This document shows positions 1 to 12,773 of a stretch of 64,000 bases of DNA, in pieces. The position numbers and the translations under genes are program-made. How positions within the stretch are numbered: position 1 is the first letter of the stretch; every line of letters starts with the position of its first letter. Source of the DNA: Streptomyces sp. NBC_01335 (GTDB lineage: Bacteria; Actinomycetota; Actinomycetes; Streptomycetales; Streptomycetaceae); NCBI RefSeq assembly GCF_035953295.1, contig NZ_CP108370.1, positions 5,485,001 through 5,549,000 of the forward strand, read 5' to 3'. A model generated the notes under the pieces. The model was not told the DNA's origin, did no database searches, and worked only from the letters and a program-made list of their open reading frames with translations.

Positions 1-695
1 ACTCCGGTTCGATGCTGATCGGTCTGGTGCTCGCCGCCGGCGCGATCTCGGTGACCGGCCAGGTCGACCCGGACGCGATGAAGCTCTTCGAGGGGAGCGA
101 GCGGCAGGCCACCCACGCGATGCTGCCGGTCTTCATCCCGCTGCTGCTGCCGCTGACGATCATCGCGATCCCCGCCGCCGACCTCGTGCTCGCGATCGTG
201 CGGCGCACCTGGAACGGCCAGTCGCCGTTCGCCGCCGACCGCGGCCACCTGCACCACCGGCTGCTGGAGATCGGCCACTCGCACAGCCGGTCCGTGCTGA
301 TCATGTACTTCTGGTCGGCGCTGATCGCCTTCGGCGCCGTCGGGTACTCGGTGCACTCGGCGTCGATGTGGATCGTGCTGGTGATCGTCTTCCTCAGCGC
401 CGTCGGGCTGGTGCTGCTCCTGCTGCCGCGCTTCACGCCGCGCGCGCCGCGCTGGGCGAACTCCCTGGTGCCGCCCCGCTATCGGCGCCGGCGGCGGGTC
501 GTCCTGCCCGAGGGGCCCCACGAGGAGTTGCCCGACGAGGGAGCGGCCGCTCCGGAAGTCCACGGCTCGCACCTCGCGGACGAGGACTCCGAGGGCGTAC
601 GGGTCGCGGTGGGCGTCTCCGGCGTCAACGGAGCGACCGCGATCGGCACTCGTTCGCGGTTCTCCGATCGACGCAAAGCCGATTCCTCGCGTTGA
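1..695 (+). CDS. WecA/MraY-family undecaprenyl-phosphate sugar-1-phosphate transferase (C-terminal part)
   Basis: The gene enters from the left edge; the first complete codons read SGSM, which fits the GDSGSM motif of the polyprenyl-phosphate phosphotransferase family. The visible part has several hydrophobic helices, the conserved DRGHLHHRLL loop (the HxxH-type motif of WecA/TagO/MraY enzymes), then two more membrane segments and a basic, acidic-ended cytoplasmic tail that looks dispensable. Family knowledge: these integral membrane enzymes load a sugar-1-phosphate, usually GlcNAc-1-P, onto undecaprenyl phosphate to start cell-wall polymer synthesis. In Streptomyces a gene of this type lies directly upstream of atpI, as here. 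The exact sugar cannot be read from the sequence, and the N-terminal half is outside the window. Confidence 0.88.
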   Translation, partial: SGSMLIGLVLAAGAISVTGQVDPDAMKLFEGSERQATHAMLPVFIPLLLPLTIIAIPAADLVLAIVRRTWNGQSPFAADRGHLHHRLLEIGHSHSRSVLIMYFWSALIAFGAVGYSVHSASMWIVLVIVFLSAVGLVLLLLPRFTPRAPRWANSLVPPRYRRRRRVVLPEGPHEELPDEGAAAPEVHGSHLADEDSEGVRVAVGVSGVNGATAIGTRSRFSDRRKADSSR

Positions 696-766
696 CCTTT
701 CGGACGCGGTAGCCGTTACCAGACAAGTCGTCAGGTTGTCGCGCGCCACGCAGGCAACTAGTCCTC

Positions 767-816
767 ACGTGTGACAGTTGGCACACGTTTGAGGTAAAGA
801 CCTCATCAAATAGTTT
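767..816 (+). promoter_or_regulatory. Putative promoter and inverted repeats ahead of the atp operon
   Basis: A TTGAGG box (789-794) and a TAGTTT box (811-816) are separated by 16 bp, which fits a vegetative HrdB-type promoter about 140 bp upstream of atpI. Two inverted repeats overlap it: ACGTGTG/CACACGT (767-773 and 782-788) and GAGGT/ACCTC (791-795 and 800-804). The region is visibly more AT-rich than the flanking genes. This is a pattern match only; no transcript start is known. Confidence 0.4.
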
Positions 817-958
817 GTGATACCGTTCACGAGACCCGGTGACAGAGCCGAAGGACCCGAGTACGTCGGTCCATTGGCCTCAGGCATCGACTCGGACCGG
901 GCCTACGCTCGTCCATGACGACACCATTTGCCCACCCCAAGCAAGCGGAGCTGCCGCC

Positions 959-1396
959 ATGCCGACCAACGACGCCCGGATCCTCCTCCACACCGCCCTG
1001 CCCACCGCTGCCGCCGGCGTGATCGCCGTAGCCGTGAGTGCGGGCGTGGCGGGCGGCAAGGGAGCCCTCGGCGCGCTCGTCGGGGCGGTGGTCTCGCTCT
1101 TCTTCATGGGGCTCGGACTCGTCGTCCTGCAGCGGACCGCCCGGTCGCTCCCGCATCTGTTCCAGATGATGGGGCTGATGCTGTACACCGCTCAGCTCCT
1201 GCTGATGGTGATCTTCGTAGCCCTGTTCAAGGACACGACCGCGTTCAACCCGAAGGCGTTCGCGATCTCGCTGGTCGTGCTCACCCTCGTATGGATCGGT
1301 GCCCAGGCGCGTGCGTACATGAAGGCCAAGATCCTCTACGTCGAACCCGAGTCCAGCAAGGCCGAAAAGCCCGAAAAGACCGGCTCCCCGACGTGA
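959..1396 (+). CDS. atpI: ATP synthase protein I (AtpI)
   Basis: This 145-residue protein has four hydrophobic helices and a short charged tail rich in Lys and Glu, the usual form of AtpI. AtpI is an accessory membrane protein at the head of most bacterial atp operons and is thought to help assemble the c-ring or supply magnesium; it is not part of the final enzyme. I chose ATG 959 because GGAG lies 8 nt upstream and the protein begins MPTNDARIL; an open frame back to a GTG at 839 has no such support. It is followed by a 226 bp gap containing an inverted repeat before atpB, so expression of atpI and atpB may be partly uncoupled. Confidence 0.85.
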   Translation: MPTNDARILLHTALPTAAAGVIAVAVSAGVAGGKGALGALVGAVVSLFFMGLGLVVLQRTARSLPHLFQMMGLMLYTAQLLLMVIFVALFKDTTAFNPKAFAISLVVLTLVWIGAQARAYMKAKILYVEPESSKAEKPEKTGSPT

Positions 1397-1469
1397 AGGG
1401 TAGGGGCGGAATAAATGCCCGATCCGGACCCTGCTATCGTCCGGTTCCAACTGCGGCACTGCGGGCGCG

Positions 1470-1512
1470 GGCATGTGAGCTGACGCCTGCCCGATCGCGA
1501 GGCTCACATGCC
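1470..1512. repeat. Perfect 11-bp inverted repeat between atpI and atpB
   Basis: The arms GGCATGTGAGC (1470-1480) and GCTCACATGCC (1502-1512) are exact complements around a 21 nt loop. No T-run follows, so this is more likely an RNA structure that tunes processing or translation of the atp message than a terminator. Function is inferred. Confidence 0.6.
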
Positions 1513-1622
1513 TGACTGCCGCTCTCACATCCGAAACACCAGTCCAGTGCCGAACCGCGGCTGCACGCCGCGCCGACACAACGAGGTTGCCGTACCTATG
1601 CGCCACGCTGAAGGAGCCCGCG

Positions 1623-2444
1623 GTGAGTGCTGACCCGACACAGGTGCTCGCCTTCGAGACCGATTGCCACATCTTTGACGGTTGTGGTTTCCCGGCACCC
1701 GGCCTGCACTCGTTCCTGTTCGAGCCCCTCTGGGGCGACGCGGACAGCAACCTGTACTTCAACAAGCCGATGCTGCTGGCCCTGCTGGGCTCGGTCATCA
1801 TCGTCGGTTTCTTCTGGGCCGCGTTCGCCAAGCCCAAGATCGTCCCCGGCAAGCTGCAGTCCGTCGCCGAGATGGGTTACGACTTCATCCGCCGCGGTGT
1901 CGTGCACGAGACCATCGGCAAGCGCGAGGGCGAGAAGTACGTCCCGCTCGTCGTCTCCCTGTTCTTCTTCGTGTGGATGATGAACCTCTGGTCGATCATC
2001 CCGGTCGCCCAGTTCCCGGTGACGTCGATCATCTCGTACCCGATCGTCCTCGCCGTGATCGTCTACGTGCTCTGGGTGAGCCTGACGTTCAAGAAGCACG
2101 GGTTCGTCGGCGGCTGGAAGAACATCACCGGCTTCGACAAGTCGCTCGGCCCGGTCGCTTACCTCGCCGCCTTCATCGAGCTCTTCTCGAACCTGCTCGT
2201 CCGGCCGTTCACGCACGCGGTGCGTCTGTTCGCGAACATGTTCGCGGGCCACACGCTGCTGCTGCTGTTCACGATCGCCAGCTGGTACCTGCTCAACGGC
2301 ATCGGTATCGCCTACGCCGGCGTCTCGTTCGTGATGGTCATCGTGATGACCGCGTTCGAGCTCTTTGTCCAGGCGCTGCAGGCGTACGTCTTCGTACTCC
2401 TGACCTGCACCTTCATCCAGGGCGCGCTCGCCAAGCACCACTGA
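1623..2444 (+). CDS. atpB: F0F1 ATP synthase subunit a
   Basis: Subunit a forms the proton half-channels next to the c-ring. The 273-residue product has five or six hydrophobic helices and the hallmark RLFANMFAGH helix; the Arg there (about residue 201) is the essential stator arginine that interacts with the c-subunit carboxylate. The region around LVRPFTHAVR is also conserved in the family. GTG 1623 is the likely start: AAGGAG ends 6 nt upstream and the protein then begins (M)SADPTQ; the open frame extends back to a TTG without a ribosome site. It is the second gene of the complete atp operon and lies 72 bp ahead of atpE. Confidence 0.96.
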   Translation: MSADPTQVLAFETDCHIFDGCGFPAPGLHSFLFEPLWGDADSNLYFNKPMLLALLGSVIIVGFFWAAFAKPKIVPGKLQSVAEMGYDFIRRGVVHETIGKREGEKYVPLVVSLFFFVWMMNLWSIIPVAQFPVTSIISYPIVLAVIVYVLWVSLTFKKHGFVGGWKNITGFDKSLGPVAYLAAFIELFSNLLVRPFTHAVRLFANMFAGHTLLLLFTIASWYLLNGIGIAYAGVSFVMVIVMTAFELFVQALQAYVFVLLTCTFIQGALAKHH

Positions 2445-2498
2445 GCCCCACGCACCCGACCCTTATTCGTCCGATGGCCAACCCCCATCGGTCCTTGA

Positions 2499-2756
<258 letters not shown>

Positions 2757-2799
2757 TCTTCAGGCCTGACGACCAGCAACCGAGACGAAAGGCACTGAT

Positions 2800-3345
2800 G
2801 TGAACCCCCTGGTTCAGCTCGCGGCCGAAGAGGCGGAAAACCCCCTCATCCCGCCGATTCCCGAGCTCGTCATCGGCCTCATCGCCTTCCTCATCGTCTT
2901 CGGTCTCCTCGCCAAGAAGCTCCTCCCGAACATCAACAAGGTTCTGGACGAGCGCCGCGAGGCCATCGAAGGCGGTATCGAAAAGGCCGATGCGGCCCAG
3001 ACCGAGGCGCAGAGCGTTCTTGAGCAGTACAAGGCTCAGCTCGCCGAGGCGCGTCACGAGGCCGCTCGACTGCGCCAGGAGGCGCAGGAGCAGGGCGCCG
3101 TCATCATCCAGGAGATGAAGGCGGAAGGCCAGCGGCAGCGTGAGGAGATCATCGCTGCCGGTCACGCCCAGATCGAGGCCGACCGCAAGTCCGCGGCCGC
3201 CGCGCTGCGTCAGGACGTGGGCAAGCTCGCCACCGACCTGGCCGGCAAGCTCGTCGGCGAGTCCCTCGAGGACCACGCCCGGCAGAGCGGCACCGTCGAC
3301 CGGTTCCTCGACGAGCTCGAGGCGAAGGCCGAGGCCGTCCGATGA
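2800..3345 (+). CDS. atpF: F0F1 ATP synthase subunit b
   Basis: The 181-residue product has one N-terminal membrane helix (about residues 24-45), then a long charged helix starting at KVLDERREAI that forms the peripheral stalk. Its start is forced: the ATG at 2798 is followed at once by a stop, while GTG 2800 has GAAAGG upstream and opens the frame. The last codons overlap the atpH start (ATGA), indicating translational coupling between the two stator subunits. Confidence 0.95.
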   Translation: MNPLVQLAAEEAENPLIPPIPELVIGLIAFLIVFGLLAKKLLPNINKVLDERREAIEGGIEKADAAQTEAQSVLEQYKAQLAEARHEAARLRQEAQEQGAVIIQEMKAEGQRQREEIIAAGHAQIEADRKSAAAALRQDVGKLATDLAGKLVGESLEDHARQSGTVDRFLDELEAKAEAVR

Positions 3346-4157
3346 ACCACGCGAGCCGCGAGGCACTGGCTGCCGCGCGTGAGCGACTCGACGCGCTGAC
3401 CGACAACACGTCGGTCGACGCCGAGAAGCTCGCCGAGGAGCTGGCATCCGTCACCGCGCTGCTCGACCGTGAGGTCTCGCTGCGTCGGGTCCTCACCGAC
3501 CCGGCGCAGAGCGGCGAGGGCAAGGCCGAGCTCGCGGGCCGGCTGCTCCGCGGTCAGGTGAGCGGCGAAGCCGTCGACCTGGTCTCGGGCATGGTCCGCT
3601 CGCGCTGGTCCTCCTCGCGCGACCTGGTGGACGCGACCGAGGAGCTGGCGGCCACCGCCGACCTCACCGCGGCCCAGCGTGCGGGTGCGCTCGACGACGT
3701 CGAGGACGAGGTGTTCCGGTTCGGCCGGATCGTCTCCTCCGACACGGCGCTGCGCTCCGCGCTCACCAGCCGTACGGCCACCTCCGCCGCGAAGAGCACG
3801 CTGCTGCGCAGCCTGCTCGGCGGGAAGAGCCGCCCGGCGACCGAGCGCCTCGTCACGCGCCTGGTCACGCACCCCCGTGGACGTAGCCTGGAGGCGGGAC
3901 TCGACTCCCTGTCCAAGCTCGCCGCGGCCCGTCGGGAACGCACCGTCGCCGTGGTCACCTCCGCGGTGCCGCTGACCGACGTGCAGAAGCAGCGCCTCGG
4001 CGCGGCGCTGGCGAAGATCTACGGCCGGCAGATGCACCTGAACCTGGACGTGGACCCCGAGGTCCTCGGCGGAGTTTCGGTGCGCGTCGGTGACGAGGTC
4101 ATCAACGGCACCATCGCGGACCGCCTCGACGAGGCGACCCGTCGCATGGCCGGCTGA
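3342..4157 (+). CDS. atpH: F0F1 ATP synthase subunit delta
   Basis: The delta subunit joins the b stalk to the top of the alpha3beta3 head. At 271 residues it is much longer than the enterobacterial protein (about 177) but usual for actinobacteria. The C-terminal part carries the family region ending in [19 protein letters not shown], typical of OSCP/delta proteins. The start overlaps the atpF stop by four bases. A 139 bp gap with a hairpin separates it from atpA. Confidence 0.95.
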   Translation: MNHASREALAAARERLDALTDNTSVDAEKLAEELASVTALLDREVSLRRVLTDPAQSGEGKAELAGRLLRGQVSGEAVDLVSGMVRSRWSSSRDLVDATEELAATADLTAAQRAGALDDVEDEVFRFGRIVSSDTALRSALTSRTATSAAKSTLLRSLLGGKSRPATERLVTRLVTHPRGRSLEAGLDSLSKLAAARRERTVAVVTSAVPLTDVQKQRLGAALAKIYGRQMHLNLDVDPEVLGGVSVRVGDEVINGTIADRLDEATRRMAG

Positions 4158-4231
4158 CGCCAGCCTTCGCCACAAACTGAACGAGCAACACCTGCGGCCC
4201 GGTTGGGCCGTGCAGAAACTGCAGAAGATTC

Positions 4232-4249
4232 CTGGGGGTCGGCCCCCAG
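4232..4249. repeat. Small hairpin in the atpH-atpA gap
   Basis: CTGGGGG (4232-4238) and CCCCCAG (4243-4249) form a 7-bp stem with a TCGG tetraloop, a UUCG-like stable loop. It sits between the atpH stop and the AAGGAG ribosome site of atpA, and a second C-run follows. It could act as an mRNA processing or stability element that allows differential expression of F1 genes. That function is inferred. Confidence 0.5.
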
Positions 4250-4296
4250 ACCCCCTTAAGAAACTTCGGGCCCAACAAGGAGAGCAGGGAACCCAG

Positions 4297-5868
4297 ATGG
4301 CGGAGCTCACGATCCGGCCGGAGGAGATCCGGGACGCACTGGAGAACTTTGTCCAGTCGTACCAGCCGGACGCGGCCTCGCGCGAGGAGGTCGGTACGGT
4401 CAGCGTTGCCGGCGACGGCATCGCGAAGGTGGAGGGCCTGCCCTCCGCCATGGCGAACGAGCTGCTGAAGTTCGAGGACGGCACCCTCGGTCTCGCCCTC
4501 AACCTCGAGGAGCGCGAGATCGGTGCGATCGTCCTCGGCGAGTTCAGCGGAATCGAGGAGGGCCAGCCGGTGCAGCGCACCGGTGAGGTGCTCTCCGTCG
4601 GCGTCGGCGAGGGCTACCTCGGCCGCGTCGTCGACCCGCTCGGCAACCCGATCGACGGTCTCGGCGAGATCGCGACCGACGGCCGACGCGCCCTCGAGCT
4701 GCAGGCCCCGGGCGTCATGGTCCGCAAGTCGGTCCACGAGCCCATGCAGACCGGCTACAAGGCCGTCGACGCGATGGTGCCGATCGGCCGCGGCCAGCGT
4801 CAGCTGATCATCGGCGACCGTCAGACGGGTAAGACCGCTCTGGCCGTCGACACGATCATCAACCAGCGCGACAACTGGCGCTCGGGCGACGTGAACAAGC
4901 AGGTGCGCTGCATCTACGTCGCCATCGGTCAGAAGGGCTCCACCATCGCCTCGGTGCGCGGTGCCCTCGAAGAGGCCGGCGCGCTGGAGTACACGACCAT
5001 CGTCGCCGCCCCGGCGTCCGACCCGGCCGGCTTCAAGTACCTGGCGCCGTACACCGGTTCGGCCATCGGCCAGCACTGGATGTACCAGGGCAAGCACGTC
5101 CTGATCATCTTCGACGACCTTTCGAAGCAGGCCGACGCCTACCGCGCCGTGTCGCTTCTGCTGCGCCGTCCGCCGGGCCGCGAGGCCTACCCGGGCGACG
5201 TCTTCTACCTGCACTCGCGTCTGCTGGAGCGCTGCGCCAAGCTCTCCGACGAGATGGGTTCCGGTTCGATGACCGGTCTGCCGATCGTCGAGACCAAGGC
5301 GAACGACGTGTCGGCGTTCATCCCGACCAACGTCATCTCCATCACCGACGGCCAGTGCTTCCTGGAGTCCGACCTGTTCAACGCGGGTCAGCGTCCGGCG
5401 CTCAACGTCGGTATCTCGGTCTCCCGAGTCGGTGGCTCCGCCCAGCACAAGGCCATGAAGCAGGTCTCCGGCCGACTGCGCGTGGACCTCGCCCAGTACC
5501 GCGAGCTGGAGGCGTTCGCCGCCTTCGGTTCCGACCTGGACGCGGCCTCCAAGGCGTCGCTGGAGCGCGGTAAGCGCATGGTCGAGCTGCTGAAGCAGCC
5601 GCAGTACGCCCCGTACCCCGTCGAGGAGCAGGTCGTCTCCGTCTGGGCCGGCACCACCGGCAAGATGGACGACGTCCCGGTCGAGGACATCCGTCGCTTC
5701 GAGAGCGAGCTGCTGGACTACCTGCGCCGCGAGCGCAAGGACCTCCTGACCAGCATCGTCGAGGGCGGCAAGATGTCGGACGACACGCTGCAGTCGATCG
5801 CTGACGCCATTGCCGCGTTCAAGCAGCAGTTCGAGACCTCGGACGGCAAGCTTCTGGGCGAGGGCTGA
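4297..5868 (+). CDS. atpA: F0F1 ATP synthase subunit alpha
   Basis: A 523-residue F1 alpha subunit with the non-catalytic Walker A loop GDRQTGKT at residues 173-180 and the DELTA-type motif region after it. ATG 4297 is chosen because AAGGAG and a second AGGGA lie just upstream and the protein begins [13 protein letters not shown] as in other actinobacterial alphas; the frame stays open further upstream without a ribosome site. With beta it forms the alpha3beta3 hexamer. Only 3 bp separate it from atpG. Confidence 0.98.
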   Translation: MAELTIRPEEIRDALENFVQSYQPDAASREEVGTVSVAGDGIAKVEGLPSAMANELLKFEDGTLGLALNLEEREIGAIVLGEFSGIEEGQPVQRTGEVLSVGVGEGYLGRVVDPLGNPIDGLGEIATDGRRALELQAPGVMVRKSVHEPMQTGYKAVDAMVPIGRGQRQLIIGDRQTGKTALAVDTIINQRDNWRSGDVNKQVRCIYVAIGQKGSTIASVRGALEEAGALEYTTIVAAPASDPAGFKYLAPYTGSAIGQHWMYQGKHVLIIFDDLSKQADAYRAVSLLLRRPPGREAYPGDVFYLHSRLLERCAKLSDEMGSGSMTGLPIVETKANDVSAFIPTNVISITDGQCFLESDLFNAGQRPALNVGISVSRVGGSAQHKAMKQVSGRLRVDLAQYRELEAFAAFGSDLDAASKASLERGKRMVELLKQPQYAPYPVEEQVVSVWAGTTGKMDDVPVEDIRRFESELLDYLRRERKDLLTSIVEGGKMSDDTLQSIADAIAAFKQQFETSDGKLLGEG

Positions 5869-5871
5869 TCG

Positions 5872-8231
<2,360 letters not shown>

Positions 8232-8245
8232 GCCTCCGGCTCACC

Positions 8246-8274
8246 GAGGGGGGTGGGTGTGTCCCACCCCCCTC
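8246..8274. terminator. Perfect 12-bp hairpin between atpD and atpC
   Basis: GAGGGGGGTGGG (8246-8257) pairs exactly with CCCACCCCCCTC (8263-8274) around a 5-nt loop TGTGT. It starts 15 bp after the atpD stop. There is no T-run, so within the operon it may act as a partial terminator or as a barrier to 3' exonucleases that protects the upstream message. Confidence 0.6.
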
Positions 8275-8341
8275 ACCACGCCCCGTAGAATTGACCCGAC
8301 ACCCGGCAACTACCGCCGGGTGGTGACCCGAGGAGCCACCC

Positions 8342-8716
8342 TTGGCTGCTGAGCTGCATGTCGAGCTGGTCGCCGCGGACCGCAGTGTCTGGTCCGGCGA
8401 GGCCACCCTGGTCGTCGCGCGCACCACGTCCGGCGACATCGGCGTCATGCCCGGTCACCAGCCGCTTCTGGGTGTGCTGGAATCGGGCCCGGTGACCGTC
8501 CGTACGAGCGACGGCGGCACCGTCGTCGCCGCCGTGCACGGTGGATTCATCTCGTTCGCGGACGACAAGCTGTCGCTGCTGGCCGAGATCGCCGAGCTTG
8601 CCGACGAGATCGACGTCCAGCGTGCCGAGCGCGCGCTGGAGCGGGCGAAGTCGGACACGGACGCCGCCGCCGAGCGACGCGCGGACGTACGACTGCGTGC
8701 GGTGTCGGCGCACTAG
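8342..8716 (+). CDS. atpC: F0F1 ATP synthase subunit epsilon
   Basis: A 124-residue epsilon subunit: an N-terminal beta-sandwich containing the conserved GDIGVMPGHQPLL segment and a C-terminal helical hairpin. Epsilon couples gamma to the c-ring and restrains ATP hydrolysis. The start is a rare TTG at 8342: GAGGAG lies 6 nt upstream, the product begins (M)AAELHVELVAADR as expected, and no ATG or GTG fits. The weak start and the preceding hairpin may both lower epsilon output relative to beta. Confidence 0.95.
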   Translation: MAAELHVELVAADRSVWSGEATLVVARTTSGDIGVMPGHQPLLGVLESGPVTVRTSDGGTVVAAVHGGFISFADDKLSLLAEIAELADEIDVQRAERALERAKSDTDAAAERRADVRLRAVSAH

Positions 8717-8736
8717 TGCTGTGACCGGCAGTGTTG

Positions 8737-8776
8737 CCCGAGAGGGGCGTTAGCGCCTTTCGGGGAGAAGTTTTTA
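8737..8776. terminator. Probable atp operon terminator
   Basis: An imperfect stem centred on GGCG/CGCC (8746-8749 and 8754-8757), extended through G-U pairs and CCCG/CGGG flanks, is followed shortly by TTTTT at 8771-8775. It is the only hairpin with a T-run near the end of the atp operon. Confidence 0.6.
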
Positions 8777-8881
8777 CTCAGCCGCGGCCCGAGCTGGAAT
8801 TATCCAGACCGTGTCGCGGCTGAGGCGATGCGGGTGCGGTTCGATTTCTGGTTACTCGACGATGCGAGGAGGTCGGTGGAG

Positions 8882-9328
8882 ATGGTCCTCGCGTTGTGGG
8901 TGGGCGGAGTCGTCCTCGTCCTGATCCTGGTGGGACTCTTCGTCTTCGGACTGCGCCGGCGGCTCATCCAGCGCTCGGGCGGGACCTTCGACTGCAGTCT
9001 GCGCTGGGACGTGTCCACGGAACCGGACCCCACCGGCAAGGGCTGGGTCTACGGAGTCGCCCGCTACAGCGGCGACCGGGTCGACTGGTTCCGGGTGTTC
9101 TCCTACTCCCCGCGTCCGCGCCGCGGCCTGGAGCGCAGTGCCATCGAGGTGGTCGACCGCCGGCTCCCCGAGGGCGAGGAGGAGTTGGCGCTGCTCTCCG
9201 ACTCCGTCGTGCTCGGCTGTCTCCTGCGGGGGACCCGCCTGGAGCTGGCGATGAGCGAGGACGCGCTGACGGGTTTCCTCGCGTGGCTGGAGGCGGCGCC
9301 GCCCGGCCAGCGGGTGAACGTGGCGTAG
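8882..9328 (+). CDS. DUF2550 family membrane protein
   Basis: A 148-residue protein with one N-terminal membrane helix (about residues 2-24), a basic RRRLIQRSGG stretch just inside, and a soluble domain of mostly beta character containing FDCSLRWDV. This matches DUF2550, a short actinobacterial family regularly found directly after atpC. Function is unknown. ATG 8882 is preferred over an upstream ATG because a GAGGAGG/GGTGGAG ribosome region precedes it and the hydrophobic helix then starts at residue 2. Confidence 0.85.
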   Translation: MVLALWVGGVVLVLILVGLFVFGLRRRLIQRSGGTFDCSLRWDVSTEPDPTGKGWVYGVARYSGDRVDWFRVFSYSPRPRRGLERSAIEVVDRRLPEGEEELALLSDSVVLGCLLRGTRLELAMSEDALTGFLAWLEAAPPGQRVNVA

Positions 9329-9652
9329 TGGGCACGCCCGCGGGAGCCGTCCCGCGGTGAACGTTTCTCCGGGACCGGTTGTCCCGGGCAGGGCCGGGTG
9401 ATCACTCCCCGGCCTTCTCCGTTGTCCGGGCGTCGTCGCGGGGCGCTCTTCCGGGGTCCTGTGGCGCCCGCCGTCCGCGCTCGTACGCGTACGGGCTGCG
9501 GCGACCCGTAAGACACTGGCGTAACGCCCCGCGTCATGACCCGCGTACCGCGCCCTCCGGGAACGACGAAAGACCGGGGAGACAGGGGGCGGACCTGTCT
9601 CCCCGGCGCTTTCGGGGGTGGTGCTCTTCAGGGCAGAAGCCCTGGGGGAGGG
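9329..9652. other. Intergenic region between convergent DUF2550 and chitinase genes
   Basis: No gene is supported here. It holds several GC hairpins: CCGGGAC/GTCCCGG just after the DUF2550 gene, a GGCCGGG/CCCGGCC pair near 9393-9415, and the strong 13-bp stem listed separately. The content fits back-to-back termination of two convergent transcripts. Confidence 0.5.
9574..9606. terminator. Terminator hairpin downstream of the chitinase gene
   Basis: CCGGGGAGACAGG (9574-9586) and CCTGTCTCCCCGG (9594-9606) form a perfect 13-bp stem with a 7-nt loop, 47 bp past the chitinase stop. It can work in both directions. Confidence 0.75.
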
Positions 9653-11539
<1,887 letters not shown>

Positions 11540-11651
11540 CGGTGCTCCTCGGGTGAGGTCCGACAAACGGGGGGTGGTTCGTGGACTGCAGACCCTGCGC
11601 CGCCCTGAGTACGCGTTGTCATGTGCGCGCTCATCGCAGTGTGTTGCGGTG

Positions 11652-11693
11652 AGACTAGGAAGGTCTGGACCAATCGTCAAGAGGTCTGGACCA
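11652..11693 (-). promoter_or_regulatory. Chitinase promoter with two 12-bp direct repeats
   Basis: On the minus strand the element TGGTCCAGACCT occurs twice (+ strand 11661-11672 and 11682-11693), 21 bp apart. A TTGACG -35 box (11675-11680) lies between the copies and a TAGTCT -10 box (11652-11657) follows at a 17-bp spacing. Such paired repeats overlapping the -35 box are well known in Streptomyces chitinase promoters. The GGTC-NN-GACC core also fits the DasR-responsive element. Confidence 0.85.
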
Positions 11694-11947
11694 GGGGAAG
11701 GGCTGGGCGGTATGGGGCCTGATCACCGGGCCAACTCCCGTGTGCACAGCATCTTCTGAGACCGATTCGGCAGGCCGGGCCGTGGTCGGCACCCTGTTGA
11801 CGTGCGCGTTCGCCGCCGTCCGGGCAGCCCGAAGCGGCCCCGCGATCTCCGGGCCCGACCGACTTCGTGACAGGCCGGGCCCGCGGGGCCGGATGCCGCA
11901 CCTCACGCGGCGTCCGCCGGCCGTCGCCGACTCTGCGGGAGGGAACC

Positions 11948-12520
11948 TCAGCGGTCCCCGCCCGGCACCCAGAGCACGTCCCCGACCTCCTTGTTCGCCG
12001 TCCTCGCCAGGATGAACAGCAGGTCGGAGAGGCGATTGAGGTAGGTGGCCGTCAGTGGGTTCATCGCCTCGCCGTGCACCTCCAGCGCCGCCCACGTGGA
12101 GCGCTCCGCGCGCCGGACCACCGTGCACGCCTGGTGGAGCAGCGCCGCCCCCGGCGTACCACCCGGAAGGATGAAGCTCCTCAGCTTCTCCAGGTCCTCC
12201 AGGAAGTGGTCGCAGTCCGCCTCCAGCTTGTCGACGTAAGCCTGTTCCACCCGCAGCGGCGGGTACTTCGGGTTCTCCACCACCGGCGTCGACAGGTCGG
12301 CGCCCACGTCGAAGAGGTCGTTCTGCACCCGGACGAGGACCTTCACCACGTCCTCGGAGAGCTGCCCGAGCGCCACCGCCGTCCCGATGACCGCGTTGGC
12401 CTCGTTGGCGTCCGCGTACGCCGAGATCCGCAGATCGGTCTTGGCGGTACGGCTCATGTCGCCGAGGGCGGTCGTGCCCGTGTCGCCGGTACGGGTGTAG
12501 ATGCGCGTCAGATTGACCAT
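11948..12520 (-). CDS. pduO: PduO-type cob(I)alamin adenosyltransferase
   Basis: This 190-residue protein makes adenosylcobalamin from cob(I)alamin and ATP. The N-terminal RIYTRTGDTGTTAL motif is the ATP-binding signature of the PduO class, and the central helices carry the conserved RRAERS and LNRLSDLLF motifs. The product is the cofactor for the mutase IcmA encoded at 42.8 kb and for methylmalonyl-CoA mutase elsewhere. The gene is divergent from the 3-hydroxyacyl-CoA dehydrogenase gene, across a 253 bp promoter region with no other gene. Confidence 0.93.
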   Translation of the reverse strand: MVNLTRIYTRTGDTGTTALGDMSRTAKTDLRISAYADANEANAVIGTAVALGQLSEDVVKVLVRVQNDLFDVGADLSTPVVENPKYPPLRVEQAYVDKLEADCDHFLEDLEKLRSFILPGGTPGAALLHQACTVVRRAERSTWAALEVHGEAMNPLTATYLNRLSDLLFILARTANKEVGDVLWVPGGDR

Positions 12521-12773
12521 GCGACCAGGCTATGCGGAGCACGGGGGCGCTTCCGCGCCTTCCCCACGTGGCCGTGGTCACGGCAACTGCCCCCGGAGCG
12601 CCACCGGCTGACGCCGGCCGGTGTGATGTCCGTCATGTGAGACGTGACGCGCATCTCTAAGCGGTCACACCGCCCCTCACGGGTACTAATCTCCGCCGAG
12701 GAGCACATGAAGGACAGTCGGAGAGAGTGCGTCAGAAACTGCCGCACGGGTGACAAGACCAAAGGGGTGTGAC

